Assembly: GCA_016713335.1 (NCBI GenBank)
Contig: JADJPH010000002.1
Location: forward strand, 1-64,000
Reading direction: 5' to 3'
DNA from: Candidatus Fredericiella danica
Lineage (GTDB): Bacteria > Chloroflexota > Anaerolineae > Caldilineales > Caldilineaceae
Length of the DNA stretch: 64,000 bases
Under the pieces are notes generated by a model. That model was not told the DNA's origin. It made no database searches and saw nothing but the letters and a program-made list of their open reading frames with translations. This document shows positions 36,741 to 45,980 of this stretch, one piece after another (the stretch's first letter is position 1; each line of letters opens with the position of its first letter). The translations under genes and the position numbers were made by a program.

Positions 36741-37490
36741 CTAGGCGTGCGCCATTTCAACATGGGGTTCGCCTCGCGGAGGATGGGTGGTGGCCGATGG
36801 TTGGCGTTCATCGTCGACAAGTTCGCCGTCTTCGATCCGGATCACGCGCGTCACCCGTGAGGCAAGTTCGCGGTCATGGGTGGCCATGAAGACGGTCTTG
36901 CCGGCCGCCACTAATTGAGAGAAGAGTGCAAAGACGGCATCCGCCGTGCGGGAGTCCAGGCTGCCGGTCGGTTCGTCGGCTGCGATCAACACCGGCTCGT
37001 TGGCCATCGCCCGCGCAATGGCGACGCGCTGGCGCTGTCCGCCAGATACGGCACTGGGCAACTTGTCGGCGTGTTCGCGAATCTCAACTGCCGCCAGCAG
37101 TTCCAGGGCGCTCGCATATTGTGCCTTGGGGGTGCGGTAGAGATTGGCAAAGTCCATCGGCAACATGACGTTCTGGGCGCAGGTCAACATCGGCATCAGT
37201 TGAAACGACTGGAAGATGACGCCCACCTGCCGGCCGCGCCAGCGCGTGATCTGCGCTTCACTCATCTGGTGGATCGCCTGACCGTCGATCACCACGTTCC
37301 CCGCCGTAGGCCGGTCGATGCCGGTCATCAGGTTGATTAATGTGGACTTGCCGGCGCCAGACCGGCCGAGCAGCGCCACAAACTCGCCGGACTCGATCTC
37401 CAGATCGATCCCGCGCAGCGCCGGGAAATCACCTGCAGCCGTGTGATAGGCCTTCTTCACGCCTTCAAGCCGGATCAGGGGTTCACTCAT
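36741..37490 (-). CDS. MacB/LolD-type ABC exporter ATPase
   Basis: A 249-residue ATPase with Walker [15 protein letters not shown] (about residues 37-50), the Q-loop [10 protein letters not shown], signature [17 protein letters not shown] and Walker [13 protein letters not shown]. The C-terminus has an acidic, His-rich tail ([15 protein letters not shown]). It overlaps the end of the FtsX-like permease gene (37483-37490) and precedes a second ATPase, so the permease probably works with one or a pair of non-identical ATPases. The exported substrate is unknown; relatives move lipoproteins, peptides or act in cell-envelope signalling. Confidence 0.92.
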   Translation of the reverse strand: MSEPLIRLEGVKKAYHTAAGDFPALRGIDLEIESGEFVALLGRSGAGKSTLINLMTGIDRPTAGNVVIDGQAIHQMSEAQITRWRGRQVGVIFQSFQLMPMLTCAQNVMLPMDFANLYRTPKAQYASALELLAAVEIREHADKLPSAVSGGQRQRVAIARAMANEPVLIAADEPTGSLDSRTADAVFALFSQLVAAGKTVFMATHDRELASRVTRVIRIEDGELVDDERQPSATTHPPRGEPHVEMAHA

Positions 37491-39658
37491 AGGCCAATAC
37501 TTCGCGGATGGTCAGGCGAACCGCATCGCGCGCCGGTCCGAGGCTGGCTGCAATCGCCAGCAGGATCAGCGCGACGAACCAGATGATCGCCGCATTGAAT
37601 GAATAGGTATAGCTGAGCGGCATATCGAGCAGGGCGATGCCGATTTGGGCGCTCATCCATTGGGCTAGCGGGAAAGAGATCAGGAAGCCAAAGAACCAAC
37701 TGAGCGCGGCGATGACCAGACCCTCAAGCAATACGATCTTCAGGATCGCGCTGTTTGAGGCGCCAATCGCCCGCAGCACCCCGATCTCGCGAATCCGTTC
37801 GGTCATGTTAATGCCCATGGTGGTCGACAAGCCCAAACTGCCCACTGCACCCAGCATGACGGCCATCAGGATGAGGAAACCAATGATCATGGTAAACATC
37901 AGCCCATTCTGTGCATTGACCGTGCTCGAGGTCCGGGTATTGCGTACATCGTAGCCTTGGGTTTCGAAGTGTTTGAGCAGCCGGGACTCCATCAGGTTCT
38001 GATTTGCCTCATCGTGTTGATCGTTGACGACATTCAACAGGTTGGACTTGCCCAGGGTGCGCGTTTCGTAGCCAAAGACGCTCTTGTTCATAAAGATCTT
38101 TGGCCCCTGCGCGTCGCTGCTGACGATCCCAACGACCGTCCAGGGTTGTTCACGACCGGCCATCTCCAGCACGATGGTGTCGCCGACGACGAGATCACGC
38201 TCGTCGTCAGCCACCGTTGCATTGATCACAACCGCGTAGCGGTCGTCTGGCTGCAGCCAACGTCCCGCCTGGAGGATCGGGGCGACAATTTCGCTGTTCT
38301 CTTGAACGCCAAAGACCGGGAACCGGTTGCTTTCGCTGCCGTCGGGGCGCTGCCGAACTGCACTGCTGGTGCCCCAACTCTCGACGGCCGTGACGCCCGG
38401 CAGTTGCCGTGCAGCATCTTCCAAGCGCCCACCCGGTGATACGCTTCGAACTGTAGCCCGCGTCGGCATGGATACCTGCATCATTTAGGGCGGCGTACGT
38501 CGTGATGCGGGTGCCCTGGAGCACCGGGAATAGGCCTGCCACCACTGGGATGAGGACGCCAATCGCCACCATCACGGCGTAGATTGAGAGCGGCACAGCG
38601 TAGCTGTCAGAACGCACGTTGACCATACCCTCAACCAGGTTGGTCATCAAAAAGCGCGCAGTCAGCACGGCGAGGGGGATGCCGATGGTGAATGCGATGA
38701 TGCCGTAGACGAGCACCATCGTGATATACATCAGGATCATCTGGGCTCGGCTGGCGCCCACCAACTTCATGATGCCGATCTGATTTACCTGTTGTGCGAT
38801 GAGCGCGGAAATGGTGTTGATGACCAGAAATGCAGACAGCAGCAAGATGACCCAACCGAACATCGTCAGGATCATCACGGCGGTGTTGACGACTGATTCG
38901 ATGATCGATTTGCCGACGATGGTCGTGGAGAGTATTTCGCGGCCCGTGCGTTCGATCCGATCTTCGACCTCCTGGACCAGCGCCCGCACCACAGCCGGGT
39001 CAGGTGGTTCATTCTCCACCGCACTATCGATGTGAATGAGCATCGTATTGAATTCGGGCTTCTGCCCTAGATACTCCATCGTCTTTGGGGAGATAAAGCC
39101 GGTTGTGAAACCGACAACATCCGGACTCGGATATTGTGGATTGTGGGCGGTTCCCGTGATGACAAGTTCCTTGCGGGTGTCATCGCTCAGTTCGACCGTG
39201 ATGCGATCACCGATCTTTGCGCCGATCCAGGGCAGTCCCATCCACTCGACGACGATTTCATCTTTTTGTGCGGGCCAGGCGCCGGCAACGAGGTTGAATT
39301 TTTCAACCTGCATCTCGTTGAAGTCTTGAACCCCGATGATTTCGAGATCGCGGCTGCTCTCGGGGCCGGTGATCACGCGCGCGTTGATCGACTCGCGTCC
39401 CTCCGCCCCGTCCACCCCTGGCGTTTCTGCCACACGCTCCGCCAATTTGGCATCAAAAGGTGGGTTGGCTACGATGATGGCAGAGGGCAGGCGCGCCTCG
39501 TTGCGGTCGCTATGAAATTCGCGCAGCAGCAGTGCTTGCGCCGCCATCAGGGTGCCGACTGCATAGACGCCCACTGCAACGGCCAGCGCCACGATCAGTG
39601 TCCGCGTGCGGTGGCTCCAGAGGTCGCTCACGACCTTAATCCATCTCGTCCTCAGCAT
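37483..39658 (-). CDS. FtsX/MacB-type ABC permease, central segment missing (one frameshift near 38435)
   Basis: About 724 residues after removing one G near 38435. The N-terminal half has the first membrane helix ([19 protein letters not shown]), a MacB-type extracytoplasmic domain and an FtsX domain of three helices ending [19 protein letters not shown]. The C-terminal half has a second extracytoplasmic domain ([11 protein letters not shown] ... [21 protein letters not shown]) and a second FtsX domain ([20 protein letters not shown] ... REVLAYE). Proteins with this doubled layout normally carry another membrane helix between the halves, after a RNTFRRKGRL-like stretch; none is visible between about 38400 and 38520. 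The protein is thus about 70 residues short, by deletion or mis-assembly. Confidence 0.8.
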
Positions 39659-39820
39659 ACACGTCCATCATACCTGAGAATGCCGAAATTCTCTGCGTAC
39701 GCTGCTTCCCATTTGCCAGTTTTGTGTGTGCACCTTGACGGTCTGGTGCGATTCTGGCAGACTATCGGCGCGATGCTTACGTAAGCGAATGACCACGCGC
39801 GGCGAAGAAAGGTGACACGA

Positions 39821-41881
39821 ATGCAAACAAACGGCCGGCACCTGCTGTTTTTGGCACTATTGGCACTTCTTCTCACTGTGATGCTGCCTTCAGCCGTCCA
39901 GGCGCAAGCGGCAACACCGGCCCCAACGCCGGCGCCTGCAGACGATTTGGAGCGGGTGAAGAGCGCCGGCAAGATCGTGATTGGCACGGCGGCCAACTAC
40001 CCGCCCTTTGAGTATTACAACAGTGATTTTCAGTTGGATGGGTTTGACATCGCGCTGATGAAACAACTGGCGCAACGGATGGGGGTCAAGCCTGAGTTCC
40101 AGGACTACGCCTTTGACGGTCTGTTGGATGCCTTGCAACTTGGGCAAATCGACGTTGCTATTGCGGCGATTTCGATTACGCCCGACCGCCAACAGCGGGT
40201 GGACTTCACGAATATTTACTACTACAGCAGTGACGCGGCCCTGGTGCAGAGTTCCTTTTCGAAGTCCTTGCGGTCGCCCAGCGATTTCAAAGGCTTGAAG
40301 ATCGGAGTGGAGCGAGGTTCGACCTTCAATGCCTGGGCGCAACAGAATATTGTTGAACAAGACTTCACCCCGCAGGCAAACCTGGTCACCTACGATGACA
40401 TGGACAGCATGGTGCGCGATTTTTCGCAACGGCGCCATCGACGTTGCCCTGTTGAACAACTGCCGGCGGACGCCATCATTCAGCGCTTCCCAGAGCTCAA
40501 GATCGGTGGCGCACGCCTGAACACGCAGCAACTGGCCATCGCCGCACGCAAGGGGTCAAGCCTCATCGAGCGGATCAATCGTGCTCTGGTGAACTCGCAA
40601 GCAGACGGCTCCTTTGCCAAACTCGTCAATGAGTATCTTTCGGGCGCCGCTGGGAGCACCCCTTCGGCAACGCCGACCCCGATTCCACCGGTCCCGACCG
40701 TGGCGCCGCCGCCGACTTCAACCCCACCGGCCAAGCCCCCGTGCTATCAGGGGATGACCCTTGAGGCGCATGTCAACCTCAACGACAACAATATGACTTC
40801 ACCGCCCGTCATGGCGCCCGGTCAGCAGTTCACAAAGCGCTGGCGCGTGCGCAACAGTGGCACCTGTGCGTGGACCACGGGATTCCGGCTAATCTACGTG
40901 AATGGAAACAGCACCGCGTCGCGCATGGGGGGGGCCAACGAACCCATTGGGATTAAGGTGGAACCCGGTCAGACCGTTGATCTTGCTGTAGACCTGCGTG
41001 CGCCCAAGGCGCCCGGTCTGTATCAAGGCTTCTGGCAATTGAGTACGCCGCAGCAGTATCACTTCGGGCAGGTGTTGCCGGTTGGCATCCAGGTGCCGCA
41101 GCCGGCTCCCCCGCCGCCCCCGCCGCCAAACGTGCTCGATCCGCATCTGCGGTCAGACGCGAGCGAGGTGTTTGCAGGACAATGCACGACGATCCGCTGG
41201 GATGTGGACAATGTCAACGCGGTTTACTTCATTGACGCAGGCAGCATTCAGGGGGTTGGCGGTCACGATTGGCGCACTGTGTGTCCCGGCAAGACGAGCA
41301 CCTACAAGCTGCGCGTCGTGGCGCGTAACAATACGATCACCGAGTTTCCGATCACAATTCGGGTGACCGGTGGCGCCGAGGCTACAATCAGTTTCACGGC
41401 TGACCGCAAGAACATTGACGCCGGGCAATGCACGACGTTGCGCTGGAAAGTTGAAAATGTCAACGCGGTGTATCTGAACAATGAAGGAGTCGCCGGCGTT
41501 AGTTCTCGAGAGACCTGCCCATCACGCACAACGGATTATCAGTTACGCGTGATCAAGCGCAACGGTGCGGAAGAACGGCGCAATATTCGCATTACCGTCA
41601 ACGCAGCGCCACCGCCACCACCGCCGGGCGGGCCGATCATCAGTAGTTTCTACGGAGATCGGAACAACATTGGCGTGGGCCAGTGTGTAAACTTCACCTG
41701 GCGCACGAGCGGCAGTCAGGGCATCAATTTCTACCGGAGCGGCATTGCCCTGTTGCAAGCGGGGCCAACGAGCGGCGGGCTGCAGGATTGTCCAGGGAGC
41801 GTAGGCGTCTATGATTACACGCTGGACGCCTACAACAATGCCGCACATACATCGCAAGCGGTCACCGTGCAGGTGCGGTAG
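39821..41881 (+). CDS. Secreted SBP (family 3)-NBR1-Ig protein with Cys-rich Ig repeats (compensating frameshifts near 40425 and 40462)
   Basis: A 686-residue protein. A cleavable signal peptide without a lipobox (LLFLALLALLLTVMLPSAVQA) leads to a family-3 solute-binding domain (about 40-275: GKIVIGTAANYPPFEYYN; FDGLLDALQLGQIDVAIAAI; LKIGVERGSTFNAWAQQ). A Pro/Thr linker precedes an NBR1-like Ig domain (about 310-425: APGQQFTKRWRVRNSGTCAW ... YQGFWQLSTP), then three Ig-like repeats, each with paired cysteines (GQCTTIRWDVDNVNAVYF, GQCTTLRWKVENVNAVYL, GQCVNFTWRT). In the raw frame residues near 40425-40462 are scrambled; removing one T and adding one C restores RNGAIDVALLNNLPADA. The ATG at 39821 follows AAAGG. 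No permease is adjacent, so it probably senses or captures a ligand outside the cell. Confidence 0.85.
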   Translation: MQTNGRHLLFLALLALLLTVMLPSAVQAQAATPAPTPAPADDLERVKSAGKIVIGTAANYPPFEYYNSDFQLDGFDIALMKQLAQRMGVKPEFQDYAFDGLLDALQLGQIDVAIAAISITPDRQQRVDFTNIYYYSSDAALVQSSFSKSLRSPSDFKGLKIGVERGSTFNAWAQQNIVEQDFTPQANLVTYDDMDSMVRDFSQRRHRRCPVEQLPADAIIQRFPELKIGGARLNTQQLAIAARKGSSLIERINRALVNSQADGSFAKLVNEYLSGAAGSTPSATPTPIPPVPTVAPPPTSTPPAKPPCYQGMTLEAHVNLNDNNMTSPPVMAPGQQFTKRWRVRNSGTCAWTTGFRLIYVNGNSTASRMGGANEPIGIKVEPGQTVDLAVDLRAPKAPGLYQGFWQLSTPQQYHFGQVLPVGIQVPQPAPPPPPPPNVLDPHLRSDASEVFAGQCTTIRWDVDNVNAVYFIDAGSIQGVGGHDWRTVCPGKTSTYKLRVVARNNTITEFPITIRVTGGAEATISFTADRKNIDAGQCTTLRWKVENVNAVYLNNEGVAGVSSRETCPSRTTDYQLRVIKRNGAEERRNIRITVNAAPPPPPPGGPIISSFYGDRNNIGVGQCVNFTWRTSGSQGINFYRSGIALLQAGPTSGGLQDCPGSVGVYDYTLDAYNNAAHTSQAVTVQVR

Positions 41882-41967
41882 GAGGAACCGAACGCTGATA
41901 TGTACGATATGAGTTATCTAAACTGTGGCGGCGTCCTGCCGCCGCAGGCAGCACACAAGGAGCAAAG

Positions 41968-44072
41968 ATGAATCGTCGTAGTGCAATCCTATTGGGGGTC
42001 TTTGGGCTCTTGGCGATGGTGGCAGCGCTTTTCGCACCGGTTGCCAGCGCCCTTGCCGCCGTCCCACCAACGGTCTCGCAACCGGAGGTTCCTGATCCGG
42101 CCGATGACATGGCCCGCATCGAGAAGTCAGGCAAACTCGTGGTTGGCACTTCCGCCAACTATCCGCCTTTTGAGTTCTACAACAGCAATTTTGACCTGGA
42201 TGGCTTTGACATTGCGCTGATGCGAGAACTTGGCAAGCGGCTGGGCGTCGAGGTGGTGTTCAACGATTTTGCCTTTAATGGCTTGTTGGACGCTGTACAA
42301 CTCGGTCAAGTCGATGCCGCAATCGCCGCCATTTCGGTGACGCCGGATCGAATGCAAGAGGTAGACTTTACGAATCTCTACTACCTGGGCCAGGATGCGG
42401 CGCTCGTCAGCAAGCAGTTCGAGGGGGACATTCGCTCTGCCACCGATCTGGCAGGTCTGAAGATTGGCGTTGAGCGCGGCACCACCTATCAGTCCTGGGC
42501 GCAGCAGCATGTCGTCGACAAGGGGCTGACGCCCCAGGAGAACTTGCTGGCCTACGACAATGCGAGCGCCATGGTGCGCGACCTGCGCAACGGGACGATC
42601 GATGTCGCGCTGATGGGGCTGCTCCCGGCACGCCAGGCGGAGGTGCGTTCAACCGATCTGAAGATCGGTGGCACCGGCTACAATCAGCAACAGTTTGCGA
42701 TCGCCGCCCGCAAAGAGTCGTCGCTCATCGGCGCGCTGAATCGTGTCCTGGGTGAGATTCAGTCGGACGGTACCTTTGCGAAGCTTGTGACTCAGTATCT
42801 GAACATGGATGCTGACGAGGTCACACCGGACGAGGAGGCTGCCGTTGTCGAGAATAAGCCCGCAGAGCCGCCGCTGCCGACAACGACGGTCACCGAGACA
42901 GTCGTTGTGGTCGAGCAGCCCTGTGTCTTGGGTATGGCCTTTGTGGCCGATGTGAATCTGAACGATTACAACATGACGGCACCCCGGTGATGGCGCTCGG
43001 CCAGGACTTCTCCAAGGTTTGGCGTGTCTCAAACAGCGGCAACTGCGCCTGGGAGCCGGACTTTGCCCTCGCCTATGTCAACGGCAACCGTGCTGAAGCG
43101 CGAATGGGCGGGCAGCCGGTCCTGGTTGGCCGCCGTGTGCTGCCCGGTGAAGTCATCGACCTGACCGCCTATCTGCGTGCGCCGCAGACTTATGGCACCT
43201 TCCAGGGCTTCTGGCAGATGCGCGACAGCGCGGGCCAGTACTTTGGCGAAGTCGTCTGGGTTGGTATTCAGGTGCCCGATCCAAACCCTCCCCCGCCCCC
43301 ACCGCCGGCCACCATCAACCCCAACCTGCGGGCTGACACCAACTACGTGAATGCCGGGCAGTGCACCAACATCCGGTGGGACGTCGACAATGTGAGCGCC
43401 GTTTACTTTATTGACGGCGGGAACGTGCAGGGGGTCGGCGGGCATGACACCAGATCTGTTTGCCCGTACCAGACGACGACGTACACCTTGCGCGTCGTGG
43501 CCAATGGGGGGGCCTCTTCGGACTTTCCGATCACGATCAACGTGGGCGGTGGTGGCAACGCACCGTACTCGATCAATTTCTGGGCGGACCGTACGGACAT
43601 TGACCGCGGCCAGTGCACTACGTTGCGCTGGGACGTACAGAATGTGAATGCGGTATATCTGGACAACGAGGGTGTGCCCGGTGTGAGTTCGCGGGAAGTC
43701 TGCCCGGGCAGCAGCCACACCTATAAGCTGAAGGTCGTGAAGCGTGATGGCGGCGTGGGAAGAGCGCGAGGTGCGCATCAATGTCAGGATGTCCAGCCAC
43801 AGCAGAACAACCCGAAGATTGAGGAATTCAGCGTCAACACAAACCAGATTCGCATTGGCCAGTGCGTCAACTTCAACTGGCGCACGCGTGATGCGGCAGG
43901 CGTGAATTTCTACCGGAGTGGGATGGCGCTGTTGCAGGGTGGGCCCACACAAGGCGGCATCCAGGATTGCCCGGATGCACCGGGCAACTACGACTATACA
44001 CTCGATGCCTACGGCGCCGGCAACGTAAGCCAGACGGTGACGGTGCAGGTGTCGCCGGTGCAGCCGCGGTAG
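41968..44072 (+). CDS. Secreted SBP (family 3)-NBR1-Ig protein, paralogue (frameshifts near 42985, 43761 and 43788)
   Basis: About 701 residues. The domain order is the same as in the preceding gene: signal peptide (FGLLAMVAALFAPVASALA), family-3 solute-binding domain (GKLVVGTSANYPPFEFYN; LRNGTIDVALMGLLP intact here), linker with Val/Thr, NBR1-like Ig (FSKVWRVSNSGNCAWEP ... YGTFQGFWQMRD) and three Cys-containing Ig repeats ending DYTLDAYGAGNVSQTVTVQV. Three single-base errors are needed: a C restored near 42985 (MTAPPVMALGQ), a G removed near 43761 and a C restored near 43788 (VEEREVRINV). AAGGAG lies just upstream of the ATG. It is a tandem duplicate of the previous gene, 86 bases apart, and is followed by a tandem-repeat terminator region. 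Confidence 0.85.
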
Positions 44073-44151
44073 GAGACAAAGAGACAAAGAGACAAAGAGA
44101 CAAAGAGACAAAGAGACAAAGAGACAAAGAGACAAAGAGAAAAGAGACAAA
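44073..44151 (+). repeat. GAGACAAA 8-bp tandem array with distal inverted copy
   Basis: Eight perfect units of GAGACAAA run from 44073 to 44136, followed by a seven-base defective unit (44137-44143) and one more perfect unit (44144-44151). An inverted run of the same motif lies at 44215-44233 (GTCTCTTTGTCTCTTTGTC). The two could form a stem of about 19 bp enclosing roughly 65 bases that themselves contain GGTCTCC/GTCTCC variants. It fills the gap between two convergent genes, starting at the stop codon of the first. Confidence 0.9.
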
Positions 44152-44238
44152 GGTCTCCCAGACAAAGGGACTCCGGGACAACGGGTCTCCGTGTCCAATG
44201 GTCTCACGGTCCCGGTCTCTTTGTCTCTTTGTCTTACG

Positions 44239-45452
44239 TTACAACCTCGCCCTTGCTGTGCCGCGCTCGGCAATTTCATACATGGCGATTAGCAGGATAA
44301 AGGCGAAGACCATGAAGGGTGGGATCGCTTCTAGCGAGACGCGCTCGGCTAGCACGCCAGCAAAGCCCGGCAGGATGGCAATGCCAAAGGATGCGGCGCC
44401 CACCTGGAAGCCGATGGCGTTGGTGGCGTCGGCGACGCCGAGCCGCGCGGGTGTGTCGGAAATGAGGAGGGGGAAGACCGGCGCCATGGCAAAGCCGAGG
44501 ATGGCGAGGCCAATGAAGCCCACCCAGTTCACCGGATTCCACCACATCAGCGCTGCGGAGATCAAGGCGATGATCAGCATCAGCCGGACTGTGTTGACGA
44601 CGTTGACGCGATCGGCGATAAAGCCGAAGAAGAAGCGGCCAAAGGTGAAACTGGCCCAGTAGAAACTCGTCCAAAAGCCGGCTAATGTCATTGGCACGCC
44701 GCGCGCCCGGTGAAGATCGAATAGCTCCAGTTGCCGGCGGTGACTTCCAACCCCGCATAGAAGAAGAAGAGTGCAATGTTCAACCACACGATGGGGCGGC
44801 GGAGGGTGGCCCCGTAGCTCTTCTGCTTGGTGACCTTGGACTCGGCTGCGTAGGTGCCGGTCTCGGCACGGGCCTTCCACGCGCCGGCCTTGGCAAAGAT
44901 GGCGATGGCAAGCGCGGCCTGGACGACGCCGACGATCACATAACCCCAGCGCCAGGCGGCGCCAAGGCTGAGGACGGCTGTCATGAGGATCGGTCCCAGG
45001 GTGGCGCCTACGCCAAAGAAGGCATGCAGCCAGTTCATCAGCCGCGGGCTGAGATTCATGGCGAAATAGGTGTTTAATCCGGCGTCGATGGCGCCGCTGC
45101 CGAGGCCAAAAACGAAGGCCGAAAGGAAAAGCGCCCACGCCTCGGGCGCCAGGCCAATGCTGACGAGTCCGGCACCGCGGACGATCGTGGCCACGATGAG
45201 CACACCGACGACGCCAAAGGCGGAAAAGAGGCGGCCAACGCCGAAGCTGGTGATCAGGAAGCCGACCGTCGAGGCCAGGAGAAGAAGCCCCATCTGGCTC
45301 TGCGCAAGGTCAAAGGTGGCACGCATGGATGGCCAGGCGACGCCCAGCATCCCATCGGGCATACCCAGGACGATGAAGATGGCGTAGGCGGTGACGACAA
45401 CCGCCAGGGTGATGGCGGTCAGGTTGGGTCGGCGCTGGTCCGTAGTGTCCAC
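44239..45452 (-). CDS. MFS transporter (one frameshift near 44705)
   Basis: About 404 residues and twelve probable membrane helices, after restoring one base near 44705, where the two frames join as SIFTGRA(G)[14 protein letters not shown]. The first half contains [20 protein letters not shown] sequence ([20 protein letters not shown]) and the second the typical [14 protein letters not shown] loop, as in FucP/BSC-type sugar or drug carriers. The GTG at 45452 is chosen because AAAGGA lies eight bases upstream; the longer open frame has no such site. Convergent with the SBP-NBR1 gene. The substrate is unknown. Confidence 0.85.
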
Positions 45453-45980
45453 GGTGGATCCTTTGGGTGAGGGAGAGTGATTGAGACAAGTGCAAACGAG
45501 GGCAGAGCCGTCGTTGCGGATTATCAATTGCATGCTACCTGTTGGCGGGCCTGGCGGCAAAAACAAACAGAGCCACGCACGTGAGTAAGTGGTTGGCTTT
45601 GCCGCGGCCTAAGCCGTCCCCGGCATGCGCCACGTCCGCTCAATTGACGCGTGACCTGACGGCGCTTGCTGGGGACGTTGGCGACGGATGATCTCGTCTG
45701 GTGCTCGGTCTTTGTCAACACCTGTCCCCGGCATGAACCGCAGGTGCATTCGTTGAGGAAAGGATCTACTTTCGAGACTTCGTGATCTGTGCTATCCTTT
45801 GCTTAATTGTAAGCAAAAGGATAGGAAATTGATTTGCTCGCCCCCATGCGATATTCCCGTTCGCCGCCAAATTGACTCCAGCGTTTGTTCTTCCCACAGA
45901 ACATCATGTTCTTGTCTGTTCGCGCGTGCCGTAATAACCTGCAGAATCACATACCCTGCTTCTCAAGAGGACATCAGAAA
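45453..45980. other. Non-coding gap with three hairpins and repeated GTCCCCGGCATG
   Basis: No gene is supported in these 528 bases. Two copies of the 12-mer GTCCCCGGCATG lie at 45616 and 45724 (a third is at 48843, beyond the secreted-protein gene). The first can pair with TGCTGGGGAC about 30 bases later. A long inverted repeat lies at 45792-45824, listed separately. The gap holds the 5' regions of both the leftward MFS gene and the rightward secreted protein. Confidence 0.6.
45792..45824. promoter_or_regulatory. 14-bp inverted repeat upstream of the secreted protein
   Basis: CTATCCTTTGCTTA (45792) is complementary to TAAGCAAAAGGATAG apart from one bulged A, with an ATTG loop. It lies 157 bases before the start of the secreted protein. 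It could be a regulator-binding operator or a transcription attenuator. Confidence 0.45.

Noticed and set aside
44073..44151. CRISPR array
   Set aside because: The unit is 8 bases with no spacers, and no cas gene is present.
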